Positions 7,279 through 16,109 are shown, counted from the first letter of the stretch. The stretch: 64,000 nt of DNA from Hoeflea sp. 108 (GCF_000372965.1 NZ_KB890024.1:3474839-3538838); one strand, 5' to 3'. Notes: generated by a model not told the origin, from the sequence alone. A program made the numbers and translations.

Positions 7279-9893
7279 CTACAGTCCGGCGGTGAAGCCC
7301 ACCGACCCCTTGAAGCCGTAGCTGTCCTGGAAGCTGGTCGTGGCCAGTGCCTCGCCATGGAGGGCATATCTGCCGTCGTTCCAGCGATAGGCACCGCCAA
7401 GTCCGATCTCGCCGCCGAGGCGCTCGGGCCTGTAGGTCAGGTCCATGCCGTTGACCGTCGCAGTGGTGCCGTCGAGGAACTCGTAGGTCAGGCTGGCAAC
7501 GCCATAGACATGCGTTCCGGCGTCGCGCCGCCAGTCCGCCGAAAGCCCGATCCTGCCCTTGAGGCTGTCGCCGTCCTTCAGCGACACCTCGGCTCCGAAC
7601 GGATCGGTAAAGCTGTCGAAACTGACCGCCGAATAGGCCAGCTGCGCCTGCGGCGTCAGCGACCAGCCATTGCCGATCCCGACCTGCCGCCCGGCTTCCA
7701 GGCTCAACGCATAGCCGCTGCCATGGATATCCTTGCCGATGCTGCCGGCTTGGTTCGAGGCGAAGTCGCTGCGCAGCACCGACACCTGCGCCTGGCCGTC
7801 GACATAGATACCTCTTTCGCCATACCAGGTCAGCGTCCCGCCCAGGCCATAGCTCGAGGTGCCGTTGGTTCCACCGCCGATGTCGGAGAAGATGTCGGCG
7901 CTGGTGCGGCCATAGTGCAGGTTGAGCCCGCCGATCAGCATACCCCCGGCATCGGCGGCAATCTGGCCGTCGATGCCGGCCTGCAAGCGCAGCGTGTTGC
8001 TGTCGAAGGCGGCATTGGTCGTCGATCCCTGCGCCTGGCTGCGGCCGTGCGCAGCTTCGATGCGCGACCAGACCGCACCGCCCTCCTGGGATCCTGTGCC
8101 GTCGATGGCAACCCGGTGCCGGACGCCTGCACGCTGCTGCAGCGTCGGCAGCCCCACGAGGTCGAGCAGCACCTGCGGATAGATCTCATAGGTCGGCAGC
8201 GTCGGCGCGAGACCGGCGGAGCGAAGGTACCAGTCCCCGTCGGCGGTGCCGCTCAAGCCATTCTGGAACAGGTCGTAGCGGTAGGTGCCGGCAATCGCCG
8301 GTCCGGCGAGGACGAAGGCTCCCGCCGCCGAGACGCCGCCGACATCGACGATCTGATGCCGTCGCCGGTGGTCACGCCGCCGATACCGCCGACATTGATC
8401 ACCCTGACCTGCGTCGGACCGCTGCCCAGAATGCTGTCGCCGGTGATGACCAACAGATCGGTGGGCGACCCGTCGCCGCCGAGCTCCGTTTCGATCTCCA
8501 GCATGCCGCCATTGCCGGTATGGCTGCCGGCAATGGTCAGCGTGCCGATGGAATTGCCCGGTGCGATGACGCCGCCGAGGAAACTGGCGGTGTTGCCGAC
8601 CTGGCCGTTGCCCTGCAGCCGCCCGCCCAGCACATCCATGACGCCGCCGAGCCTGCCGTTGACCGCAAGCGTGCCGCCTTCGATGCGGGAGGTTCCGCCA
8701 AAGCCCGCGCTGTTTCCGGTCAGCTCCTGCATGCCGCCCTGCAGGGTCAGACCGCCGGTGCCCAGGAACAGGCCTGAATAGCTGTCGGCCGCGTTTGCAA
8801 TCACCAGTTGGGTGGTGCCGAGCACTACCGAACCGGCGCCCGAGAGCGAGCGGATTTCGGTGGACGCCCCGCCGACCGTCGAAACGTCGAACACCCCGTC
8901 GGCGATCACCACGCTCGAATTTGCCAGGCTTGCGGCTCCGGACAGCATGAGCGTGCCTGCCTCGATATCGGTCGCACCGGTGTAGCCGAGCGATCCCGTC
9001 AGCGTCACGGTGCCGGTTCCGGCGACGGTCAGGCCACCAATGCCTGAGATGTCACCGGAAAGCGTGGCGTTGTTGCCATTGCTGTCGATCGTGCCGCCGC
9101 CGGCCGCCAGCGCGACGGCCCGCGCTGTCGCGAAGGAAGAGCCGAGCCGCAGCGTGCCGCCGTCGAAGCCCAGCCCGCCCGATGCCGCGCCGAGATTGTT
9201 GTCGGCCGTTACCACCGCGGTGCCGCCATCCAGGAACGTGCCGCCCGAATAGGTGTTCGCGTTGTTGAGGAAGGTGGTGCCCGCGCCTTTGACGATCAGG
9301 CCGCCGGTTCCGGAAACGGGATTGTTCAGGATGAAGGAATTGCCCGCGCCGACCGCATTGAGCGTCAGCATGTAGCTGCCGAGGCTCAGCGAGCGCGATG
9401 CGGTGCGCCCCAGCTGCGTGACGCTGCCGGTGGCGCTGTCGACGCGCCATTCCTGGCTGCCGGCGATGATGAGTTGCTCGGACAGGGTGATCTGCTGGTC
9501 GACCTTGCTGTCGACCCCCAGCCCTTCCAGCCCATGAATGGCAAACGGGCCGGTCAACGAGCCCGGCGGGTTGGCAAAGCCACTGCCCGTATAGGGTGCC
9601 CGAAACACCAGTTGCCCCACATTCCTGACGATGGGTCCGAAAATCATCGACTGTCCGGTGCCGGCACGATCGTAGATGGCGCGATCCCCTGCCTGAAGGA
9701 TGATTGGCGCTTCGAAACCGCTGGAAGGAAGCTGCTGCCACACGACGTTGCCGGAGGAGTTGAAGTGATAGTCGCCGGCAAGGGCAGTGCTCGCCGATGA
9801 CAGGAGCGCCACCGTCACCGCACCGGCGGAGACGCTATCCGCTCTCGTCCGCAGCGATCGTTGAAGTGAAAAGACGCTCTTGAAGACGGCCAT
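7279..9893 (-). pseudogene. Autotransporter (type Va) outer-membrane protein, interrupted by a one-base frameshift
   Basis: Restored length is about 871 residues. The first part has a long signal peptide (MAVFKSVFSLQRSL... to STALA-GDYHF). A passenger follows with autotransporter-associated beta-strand repeats (GTTFLNNANTYSGGTFLDGG, GTLTLSGAASL-type repeats, and the GNGQVGN...GVIAPGNSIGTLTIAG cap). The C-terminal part, 7279 to about 8355, encodes the 12-strand barrel ending in GSVGFTAGL. The two parts lie in different frames. Around 8355 a single G seems to be missing in ATCTG|ATGCC on the plus strand. Adding it restores GIQIVDVGGVSAAGAFVLAG across the junction. The break could be a real null allele, a phase-variation event or a sequencing error. 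A divergent AraC-like gene lies upstream. The start was chosen for the GGGGAG site and signal peptide. Confidence 0.85.
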
Positions 9894-10232
9894 GCCAAGC
9901 TCCCCCACGGGAAGCCGCACGGCGCCCCGCATCGATGATGTGATGCGAGCATCCCCACAGGAATCACTGATGGGGCCGTGCAGCGTAAAGATCGCCGCCA
10001 GCCCGATCATGCCCGCCGCAAGCGGATAGTTGCATAGAACCTGCTATATCGAAGCAGCGTGGCGTCTCATTTCTTGGCGCGATTTGTCTCCGCCCCACTA
10101 CCTTGCCGTGTCTGGACACATCTGTACCCGCCATGGTCGCTGGACCGGCGTCCGCGACGGTCTTACGCAAGGTCACCGAACAGTTGCGCATCGAGGGGGC
10201 AAAGCGATGTGGCGGTCGACAGATGGTGCGCT
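9894..10232. other. Divergent intergenic region between autotransporter and AraC-like regulator
   Basis: This 339-base stretch separates two divergent genes and probably holds both promoters. The AraC-like reading frame stays open upstream to 10059, so part of it could code if an earlier start is used. I see no strong inverted repeat or terminator. No other gene is supported. Confidence 0.4.
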
Positions 10233-11315
10233 GTGACGCAGGGCGCCGTCCTCCTTTCCACCGATCTGGTCGAGCCGGAACTGCGCGCGGACTACTGGCG
10301 TGACGTGACCCGCCCGCTGTTCGACACGACACCGGACAGCAACAGCCCCCTGCTCCTCGAAGGTTCCTTCGCCACTCGCCTGATCGGCCCGATGATGGTC
10401 GGCCGCGCGCGCTTCAATGCGCAGAACTATGTCAGGGACCGAAGCATCGTCAGCCAGAGCGGCCTTGAGGACTTCTACCTCGTCCAGTTGTTCACATCAG
10501 GCATGGCGGTCGCCGATTGCGAGGGCGTGGCCATGACGGTTTGCCCCGGCGACGTCTATGCCTTCGACATGGACCGAACCTTCCAGGCATCGGTGAGCGC
10601 CGGCTCCACCCTTAGCGTTCTCCTGCATCGCGAGCGGCTGGACAGGCTGTCCGGGCGAAGCCTGCACGGCACGCAGTTCAAGGCGGGCCAGCCTCTGACC
10701 CGCCTTTTGGCCGACTTCATCGTCGGCCTGAACGACGTCGCGCCGGACATACGCGAAACCGAAGCGCCAACGCTGGAGGACGCCGCCGTCGCCCTGTTCG
10801 CCTCGGCCCTGAACCAGAACCCGGCCGACACGGCCCTTCAGGACCCTGCCCTTGCGCCTGTATTGCGCCGGCGCCTGCTCGACGTCATCGACGCGAAGCT
10901 GACCGATCCGGAGCTCGGCCCGGCAATGCTCTTGCGCCAGTTCAGGGTATCGCGGGGCCATCTCTACCGCATGTTCGAGGCCGATGGCGGTGTCGCCAGG
11001 GTCATCCGCGAGCGGCGGCTCGATGCCGCCTATCGCATGCTCATGCGCCCCTCGTCCCCGCCCATGACGCAACTGGCCCATGACCTCGGCTTTTCCGGCG
11101 CCGGCCAGTTCCAGCGCGCCTTTCGCACCCGCTTTGGAATGTCGCCGAGCGAGGCCAGGCAGGAGCGCCGCACGCTGATCGTGGAAGGCAGCCGCCTCGC
11201 GGGCATGCAGGCCTACCTCGCCGGCTTTTCGGCCCCGGCGCCCGAGGCGCATTTCAGGCCAAGTCGGACCGCCCTGCCAAACACGCCTGACCGCCGCGAT
11301 AGTCGAAATCCCTGA
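10233..11315 (+). CDS. AraC family transcriptional regulator
   Basis: A regulator of about 360 residues. The N-terminal two-thirds resembles the AraC-binding-like domain (cupin-like, with ...VCPGDVYAFDMDRTFQASV). The C-terminal 100 residues are the double helix-turn-helix (LLRQFRVSRGHLYRMFEADGG, then MTQLAHDLGFSGAGQFQRAFRTRFGMSPSEAR). The likely start is the GTG before TQGAVLLS; an in-frame ATG at 10059 would add 58 residues that look non-coding (Arg/Pro-rich). It is divergent from the frameshifted autotransporter and probably regulates it, a pairing seen in other rhizobia. Its 3' end overlaps the 3' end of the opposite small gene by 62 bases. Confidence 0.85.
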   Translation: MTQGAVLLSTDLVEPELRADYWRDVTRPLFDTTPDSNSPLLLEGSFATRLIGPMMVGRARFNAQNYVRDRSIVSQSGLEDFYLVQLFTSGMAVADCEGVAMTVCPGDVYAFDMDRTFQASVSAGSTLSVLLHRERLDRLSGRSLHGTQFKAGQPLTRLLADFIVGLNDVAPDIRETEAPTLEDAAVALFASALNQNPADTALQDPALAPVLRRRLLDVIDAKLTDPELGPAMLLRQFRVSRGHLYRMFEADGGVARVIRERRLDAAYRMLMRPSSPPMTQLAHDLGFSGAGQFQRAFRTRFGMSPSEARQERRTLIVEGSRLAGMQAYLAGFSAPAPEAHFRPSRTALPNTPDRRDSRNP

Positions 11316-11562
11316 GAGCAGTCAGCGGCGCGCCGCGACTGTCGGTCCATGTCGTCTCGTTGTCCAAGCGCTCAAGGCCGATATCCTGGAGATGCCGGGC
11401 GCTCAATTCATCGAGCGGGCAGCCCCCTGCTCCGCCGGATAGCCATTGCGGACGCCATGCCGCGAGCCTCTTCAGCCGGCGGCTGATCGCCCTGAAATCG
11501 TCAGCCACGAAAGTGAAATCGATCGCCTTGCGCTTGTCGGAGATATCGTTGGTCCCGGTCAT
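11254..11562 (-). CDS. Small protein with DUF1127-like segment
   Basis: A 102-residue protein starting at an ATG with GGAG nine bases upstream. The middle carries ISRRLKRLAAWRPQWL and then DELSARHLQDIGLERLD. The second string matches the L-D/S-x-R-x-L-x-D-I-G-L-x-R pattern of DUF1127 proteins, which are abundant in rhizobia and tied to RNA or phosphate and carbon metabolism. The N-terminal extension is longer than in the classic 45-residue forms. Its last 62 bases overlap the end of the convergent AraC-like gene, so the two mRNAs must overlap tail to tail. Family assignment is tentative. Confidence 0.6.
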   Translation of the reverse strand: MTGTNDISDKRKAIDFTFVADDFRAISRRLKRLAAWRPQWLSGGAGGCPLDELSARHLQDIGLERLDNETTWTDSRGAPLTALRDFDYRGGQACLAGRSDLA

Positions 11563-11685
11563 CGCTCGCTCCTTCCCCTGCTGGGCGCCCCCGGCACGAG
11601 GGACGTCGCGAGCATCGGCGCCACGCCTCGGCAAGTCTGGAAAGAGTGCTGAAATTCGCTTGAAACTTGGCTGAAACGCCGCCGG

Positions 11686-13425
11686 CTACCTTGCGGTGGT
11701 GCCTGCCTCAGCCACGCATTCGGCGATGCGCTGCTTGATGCCGCCCCTGGCAAGCTCGGCCGGTCCGGCGCAGACGGGAAAACCGGCTTCGCGCATATAG
11801 GCGATGGCCTTTTGACGGTCGGCCTCCAGCCAGCCGGGATCGCCGGTCCAGCCTTCGATGCTGATGCCGGGCATGGCAAAGAGCGCTTCCTCGGCCAGCA
11901 CCCTGGCTTCGGCGATGCGCCCGGCAGCCACGAAGAAGGTGGCCAGCTCGATGAAGTCGCTGTCGCCGAACATGCTCCGGGGGACGCGCTGCCTGACCCG
12001 GATCGCCTCGTCGATGCGGTTGCCGTAAAACAGCCCGGCGCTCCGGAACCGCAGCGCCCAGGGCTGGGCGTCGGGGTCGAGCCTGACGGCGCGGGCAGCC
12101 GCTTCCGCCCCCTCTTCGGCCCGCCCGAAGGCAAGCGCCCAGTAGGCGAAGCGCGTCAGCACGTCGGCCGAATTGGGATTGAGGCCAAGCGCCTTGTCGA
12201 ACTCCACCTCGCCCTGCTCGAGATCGCCGCCCAGCGACAGCGCCATGGCGAGCCCCGCATGGGCGTCGGCATCCAGCGGATCGAGTTCGACAGCCCGCCG
12301 CTCCGCCTGCAGATAGCTGGCATAGGTGGCGTCCCAGCTGTCGGTCCAGCGCATCGAGAACGCATGGCAGGTCCCGAGCAGCGCCCAGGCGCGGGCGAAC
12401 CCGGCATCGACCTTCAGGGCTCGGTCCAGCAGCGACAGGCACTCGCCGATGCCTTCCCTGGTTTCCTTGTGCTTGGCTTCGGACGCCAGCAGATAGAGGT
12501 CATAGGCGCCGAGATCGCTTGGGCGCTTGCGCCGCGCCGCCTCGCGATCGGCGGCGACGATCGTGCCGGTGATGCCGCTGAGCTGGCCGGCGACCTGCCG
12601 CGACAGCTCCTCCTGCACCTTGAAGACGTCGTTTGCCGGCCTGTCCCAGCGCTCGGCCCACAGATGCGCCCCGGTGCCGGCGTCGATGAGCTGGCCGGTG
12701 ATGCGCAACTGGCCGTCCTGGCGCTGGATCGAGCCGGTCAGCACATAACGCACGTCGAACTTGCGGCCGACCTCGCCGGCTCCTGTGCCGGCTATGCCGC
12801 GCACCGAATTCTGCGCGATGACGTCGAATTCGCGAAACCGCGCCAGGTCGGTGATGATGTCCTCGGTCATGCCATTGGCGAGCCGGCCGGTCGCGGCGTC
12901 GCCCTCTATGTTCTGGAACGGCAGCACCGCAATCGACGCCTTTGTCGACAGCGGCCGCCCCGAGGCGAACAACCAGGCGGCAAGTCCGGCAGATGCCACG
13001 AGCACGAGTGCTGCGGCTCCCAGCCCCAGCGTGCCCCAACCGCGCGGTCCCCGACCTCGGGCTTCCAAACCGGACAGCTCCAGGACATCGGGCTTGTCGC
13101 CGTTGCCGGCAGGCTCCTGCGCGGCGACGAACAGATAGCCCCGGCGCGGCACGGTTCGCAGCAGCGGCGGCCCGCTTGTGCCAAGCGCCGTTCGGATTTC
13201 GTGCACGCATCGAGCAAGCGAATCCTCGGTGACGGTGACATCGGGCCAGATGGCGTCGAGCAGTTCGCCCTTGGCGATGACGCGCCCGGAATTGCGCAGG
13301 AAATAGACCAGGAGATCGAAGGATTTCGGCCGCAGCGCGATCTCGCCACCCGGCCCGAGCAGACGCCCCGTTGCCAGGTCGAGCTTGTGGCCGGCGAAGT
13401 CAAAGACCGTTTGCTCCGCAGCCAT
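11686..13425 (-). CDS. Membrane-anchored winged-helix regulator with TPR periplasmic region (CadC/adenylate-cyclase-associated type)
   Basis: A 579-residue one-component regulator. Residues 1-105 are an OmpR/PhoB-type winged helix (LRPKSFDLLVYFLRN ... RTVPRRGYLFVA). Residues about 131-154 form a single transmembrane helix. A TolB-like segment follows (SIAVLPFQNIEGD, ANGMTEDIITDLARF), then tetratricopeptide repeats from about residue 340 to 540 (WALLGTCHAFS, DPLDADAHAGLAMALSLGG, NPNSADVLTRFAYWALAFG). It lacks the receiver domain of two-component regulators, so the signal probably comes through the extracytoplasmic part. It is monocistronic. The target genes are unknown. Confidence 0.88.
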   Translation of the reverse strand: MAAEQTVFDFAGHKLDLATGRLLGPGGEIALRPKSFDLLVYFLRNSGRVIAKGELLDAIWPDVTVTEDSLARCVHEIRTALGTSGPPLLRTVPRRGYLFVAAQEPAGNGDKPDVLELSGLEARGRGPRGWGTLGLGAAALVLVASAGLAAWLFASGRPLSTKASIAVLPFQNIEGDAATGRLANGMTEDIITDLARFREFDVIAQNSVRGIAGTGAGEVGRKFDVRYVLTGSIQRQDGQLRITGQLIDAGTGAHLWAERWDRPANDVFKVQEELSRQVAGQLSGITGTIVAADREAARRKRPSDLGAYDLYLLASEAKHKETREGIGECLSLLDRALKVDAGFARAWALLGTCHAFSMRWTDSWDATYASYLQAERRAVELDPLDADAHAGLAMALSLGGDLEQGEVEFDKALGLNPNSADVLTRFAYWALAFGRAEEGAEAAARAVRLDPDAQPWALRFRSAGLFYGNRIDEAIRVRQRVPRSMFGDSDFIELATFFVAAGRIAEARVLAEEALFAMPGISIEGWTGDPGWLEADRQKAIAYMREAGFPVCAGPAELARGGIKQRIAECVAEAGTTAR

Positions 13426-13720
13426 GGCGCCTCACATCCGCAAGGCTGGCATCGATATCACGGCGAGTTCCCCACCTTCGGCGTAGAAGGGGTGCTGGCC
13501 CCGGGCCGCCCGGCCCCATCACCACAGGCTAACACGCAGCTGCGGAACCGGCCAGCAATCCGGCTGCCCGGGATTTGTGGTCAAGCGATGCGGACGCAAG
13601 GAAGCGGTAACCCTGCCATGTCGAAATGCCCGGGCCAGCCGCCCGCCTGCATTGAAACATCGGGGCGGCGGCGCAATCTACGTGCTCGCTGCTCGCGACC
13701 TCGTCTCATGGAGATCTCGG

Positions 13721-14092
13721 ATGAAGTTCAAGGCCGTTTCGCTCGCCGCCCTGATGGCCGCGTCCGTCATGCCGGCCACGGCCGCACCCGCCGTGCCCCC
13801 GGCTGTCCCCGCAGCGGGTGGACTGGTCGTGCAGGTCGGCGGCTGCCATGGCGACGTGCGCGACCACTATGTTCCGGAGGTCGGCCAACGCGTCCCGCAC
13901 TATCACCAGCGCGGCACCTGCGAGCCGGTCATCGTCTCTGCGCCGCGCCAGAACCAGCGCCGGCAGATCGTGGATTGCCATCGCGACGTGCGCACCCATC
14001 GCATCGACGGCATCATGCTGCGCCATCGCCATGTCGGCGACGATTGCCGCGTGCGCGAGGTCAGGCAGGTCAACGAGCCCGCGCCATTCTGA
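13721..14092 (+). CDS. Secreted small protein with two Cys/His repeats (CHxDVxxH family), paralogue 1
   Basis: A 123-residue protein with a signal peptide (MKFKAVSLAALMAASVMPATA-APA). The mature part has two copies of C-H-x-D-[VI]-x2-H-x(8,10)-H-x-H-x4-C: Cys42/His43/Asp45/His49/His60/His62/Cys67 and Cys86/His87/Asp89/His93/His102/His104/Cys109. Such spacing suggests a metal site or a disulfide-closed loop in the periplasm. A second copy of the gene lies at 15436-15840 and shares the GGLVVQV lead-in and both repeats. I do not recognise a named family. The ATG was chosen because the signal peptide begins there; the longer reading frame upstream looks non-coding. Confidence 0.75.
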   Translation: MKFKAVSLAALMAASVMPATAAPAVPPAVPAAGGLVVQVGGCHGDVRDHYVPEVGQRVPHYHQRGTCEPVIVSAPRQNQRRQIVDCHRDVRTHRIDGIMLRHRHVGDDCRVREVRQVNEPAPF

Positions 14093-14155
14093 GGCGCTTG
14101 CCGAAGGCCTTGCGGCCTCCGGCGATCCCCCGTGCAGACGTTTCAGTTCACCGGC

Positions 14156-14578
14156 CTAGCAGGGGCCGCGGTCGACGACCCGGAAGCCGGCTGAATCCGC
14201 TTCGCAGGCATTCGGGAAGGTCCTGAGCGTGCCGCCCCTCTGGGCGCAGACCGGGCGGTATTCCCTGGTGCAGAACTGCTGGTTGCCGCCGCCCGGACCA
14301 CCGCCATTGTCCCAGCCGCTGCCACGGCATTCGCCGCCGCGGATGATGCGGTATCCGGACGCCTCGGCCATGCAGGAATTGGCGAATGTCTGGCGGTCGT
14401 TGCCGCGACGCGCGCAGACAGGGTCATATTCGCGCGTGCAGAACTGCGGCCCCGGTCCCGGACGCGGCGGACGAGGGCCTGGTCCCTCATCCACGACCAC
14501 CGTGCACGACGCCAGCACGACAGCAAGCAGCGAAGTCAACGCCGCCTTGCTTGCAAAGGATTTTGCCGAAAATCTCAT
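14156..14578 (-). CDS. Lipoprotein with two four-cysteine Kazal-like domains
   Basis: A 140-residue predicted outer-membrane or inner-membrane lipoprotein. The signal ends in the lipobox LAS-Cys25. A Pro/Gly-rich linker leads to two domains with identical cysteine spacing, C-x7-C-x13-C-x14-C (Cys47/55/69/84 and 103/111/125/140). Each reads CTREYxPVCAxRG...TFxNxC, the heart of the Kazal serine-protease-inhibitor fold, but with four of the usual six cysteines. The domains are separated by a Gly-rich linker. It is convergent with the first Cys/His-repeat gene, whose stop is 64 bases away. Protease inhibition is an inference from the family. Confidence 0.8.
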   Translation of the reverse strand: MRFSAKSFASKAALTSLLAVVLASCTVVVDEGPGPRPPRPGPGPQFCTREYDPVCARRGNDRQTFANSCMAEASGYRIIRGGECRGSGWDNGGGPGGGNQQFCTREYRPVCAQRGGTLRTFPNACEADSAGFRVVDRGPC

Positions 14579-15011
14579 GGATGTCTTCCCTATCGCGCCG
14601 CCCCAGGCGGAAGAACGCGCTTGCCGCCGAATCGATCCTTGCAATTCTTGGCGCGAAATCAATCCCCGCCGCCACGACATTGCCTGTCTTTGACATCATC
14701 TGAAGAGATGACAGTCCGGTGGATTGTTTGTACTCATACTATCTTGACGAGCATCGCATCCATTGCCTGCGACATCTTGCAACCTAAACGTTTCCATGCA
14801 ATACAGGCTTTGTTCGGGCATTTGCTGTCCCGGAGACTGGAACGTTTTTTGCACGACCCTTTCCCCGATACTGTGAATCTTCGACGGCCCCGTGACTCGG
14901 CGGGGGGTTTTAGTGTGCGCGAATGCACGACCGCCAAGCAAACCACCGACTTGCCACCGACGCCAGGCGGATGGCAGTCCAGACCAAAGAACGGGTGAAG
15001 GAGTTCTCCCA
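14579..15011. other. Intergenic region with long cold-shock gene leader
   Basis: No gene is supported in these 433 bases. They include the promoter region of the Kazal-like lipoprotein (minus) and the presumed long 5' leader of the cold-shock gene (plus). Within the leader lie the 30-base element shared with the second cold-shock gene (14813-14842) and a terminator-like hairpin, CCCCG at 14888-14892 pairing with CGGGG at 14901-14905, followed by TTTT. That layout could allow attenuation or a small leader RNA. Confidence 0.4.
14813..14842 (+). promoter_or_regulatory. Leader hairpin element shared by both cold-shock genes (copy 1)
   Basis: This 30-base block starts TTCGGGCATTTGC and ends GAGACTGGAA. 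The copy before the second cold-shock gene differs at five positions. TTCGGG can pair with CCCGGA across a 10-base loop. It is 170 bases upstream of the first cold-shock ATG. An RNA element or shared promoter-proximal site is likely; function is inferred. Confidence 0.45.
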
Positions 15012-15224
15012 ATGGCCCAGACCGGTACAGTAAAGTTCTTCAACACGACCAAGGGCTTCGGCTTCATTACGCCAGACGGCGGCGCGAAGGACGTTTTCGT
15101 CCACATTTCCGCCATCGAAGCCTCGGGCCTGCGCACGCTCGTCGACGGCCAGAAGGTCACGTTCGACGTCGAGCCGGACCGCATGGGCAAGGGCCCGAAG
15201 GCAGTCAACCTTCGCGCGGCCTGA
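15012..15224 (+). CDS. Cold-shock protein (CspA family), copy 1
   Basis: A 70-residue single cold-shock domain protein, the normal size. RNP1 (KGFGFITP) and RNP2 (VFVHISA) are intact, as are the aromatic residues that stack on single-stranded RNA or DNA. It acts as an RNA chaperone in the cytoplasm. The GAAGGAG site lies eight bases upstream of the ATG. A second, closely similar gene follows at 16110. A strong terminator ends the transcript. The long leader may give temperature-dependent control, as known for cspA genes, but that is inference. Confidence 0.97.
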   Translation: MAQTGTVKFFNTTKGFGFITPDGGAKDVFVHISAIEASGLRTLVDGQKVTFDVEPDRMGKGPKAVNLRAA

Positions 15225-15250
15225 TATCAGCCGGTTGTGAACCAAACGAA

Positions 15251-15285
15251 GGGCGCGACGGGCAACCGTCGCGCCCTTTGCTTTT
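15251..15285 (+). terminator. Rho-independent terminator of the first cold-shock gene
   Basis: The stem GGGCGCGACGG (15251-15261) pairs perfectly with CCGTCGCGCCC (15266-15276) over the loop GCAA, followed by TTTGCTTTT. Confidence 0.9.
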
Positions 15286-15435
15286 GGCGCTGCCCGCCCG
15301 CGCCTCTTCATCCCTCGGGATCGACGGCCTGGCCGAACGCCTGACCCTCGCCGATATGGCCAGGCTCCGAAGTCCATGACATGGTCCGGTCGTGGGGCGC
15401 GCGTATCCCTGCCCCGATGCGAGAGGAGGCACGAC

Positions 15436-15840
15436 ATGATTTTCCTGAAGTCCCTCGCGGCGGCGTTGCTCGCCGCCGGTCTTGGCTATGGCGGCCCGGC
15501 ACAAGCCATGCCGGCAACCGACCTGCCTCAGGTCGACGGCGGACTGGTGGTGCAGGTCAGGGGGTGCCATGCCGACATCCAGCGGCACTTCGTCCCCGAA
15601 TTCGGCCGCACCATGTACCATCGCCACCGCCGGCCCGATTGTCGCCCGATCCCGGTGCAGCAGCAGATACGCGACTGCCACCGCGACGTGCGCCGGCATT
15701 TCCTGCCGCGCTACGGCAACGTCCCGCACCGGCACATCGGTCCCGATTGCCGCGCCAGGATCTACACCAGGTACAACCCGCAGCGCCCCCGGCCCGGCGC
15801 CTGCATCCAGATCGGCCCGATCCGCTACTGCGAGTACTGA
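15436..15840 (+). CDS. Secreted small protein with two Cys/His repeats (CHxDVxxH family), paralogue 2
   Basis: A 134-residue paralogue of the protein at 13721. After a signal peptide (MIFLKSLAAALLAAGLGYGGPAQA) comes GGLVVQVRGCHADIQRH. Two copies of the same repeat follow: Cys44/His45/Asp47/His51/His62/His64/Cys69 and Cys81/His82/Asp84/His88/His98/His100/Cys105. It has an extra C-terminal tail with Cys123 and Cys132 (ACIQIGPIRYC) that the first copy lacks and that could form another disulfide. It sits between the two cold-shock genes, so the neighbourhood looks like a duplicated [repeat protein + cold-shock gene] unit. The family is not one I can name. A periplasmic metal-binding role is only a hypothesis. 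Confidence 0.78.
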   Translation: MIFLKSLAAALLAAGLGYGGPAQAMPATDLPQVDGGLVVQVRGCHADIQRHFVPEFGRTMYHRHRRPDCRPIPVQQQIRDCHRDVRRHFLPRYGNVPHRHIGPDCRARIYTRYNPQRPRPGACIQIGPIRYCEY

Positions 15841-16055
15841 GCCGGACAGGTGAATTTTCGCTGCGCGCGGCCTGAAAACCGGAGCCGGCTTGCCGGCCGC
15901 GCGCCGGTCTCAAAATGCCCCTGCACATGGCTGCCGATTGTGCGGAACAGCCCGCGCGACGGCTGAAAAAACAGGCAAACGGACCGATTTCGGGCAGCGA
16001 TCTAGCCTGAAAGTTTCGCTTGCCGATCACCCAAAAATGAACGACAAATTTCCAC

Positions 16056-16085
16056 TTCGGGCATTTGCCGGCCCGAAGACTGAAA
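16056..16085 (+). promoter_or_regulatory. Leader hairpin element shared by both cold-shock genes (copy 2)
   Basis: The block starts TTCGGGCATTTGC and ends GAAGACTGAAA. Here TTCGGGC pairs perfectly with GCCCGAA around an eight-base loop. It ends 24 bases before the second cold-shock ATG, much closer than copy 1. The five differences from copy 1 largely keep the stem. Confidence 0.45.
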
Positions 16086-16109
16086 TTGATGGGATCAGAG
16101 GAGTTTCCC

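Noticed and set aside
10059..10232. N-terminal extension of the AraC-like regulator from an upstream ATG
   Set aside because: The extra 58 residues are Arg/Pro/Ser-rich and unlike the family; the GTG at 10233 matches the usual start.
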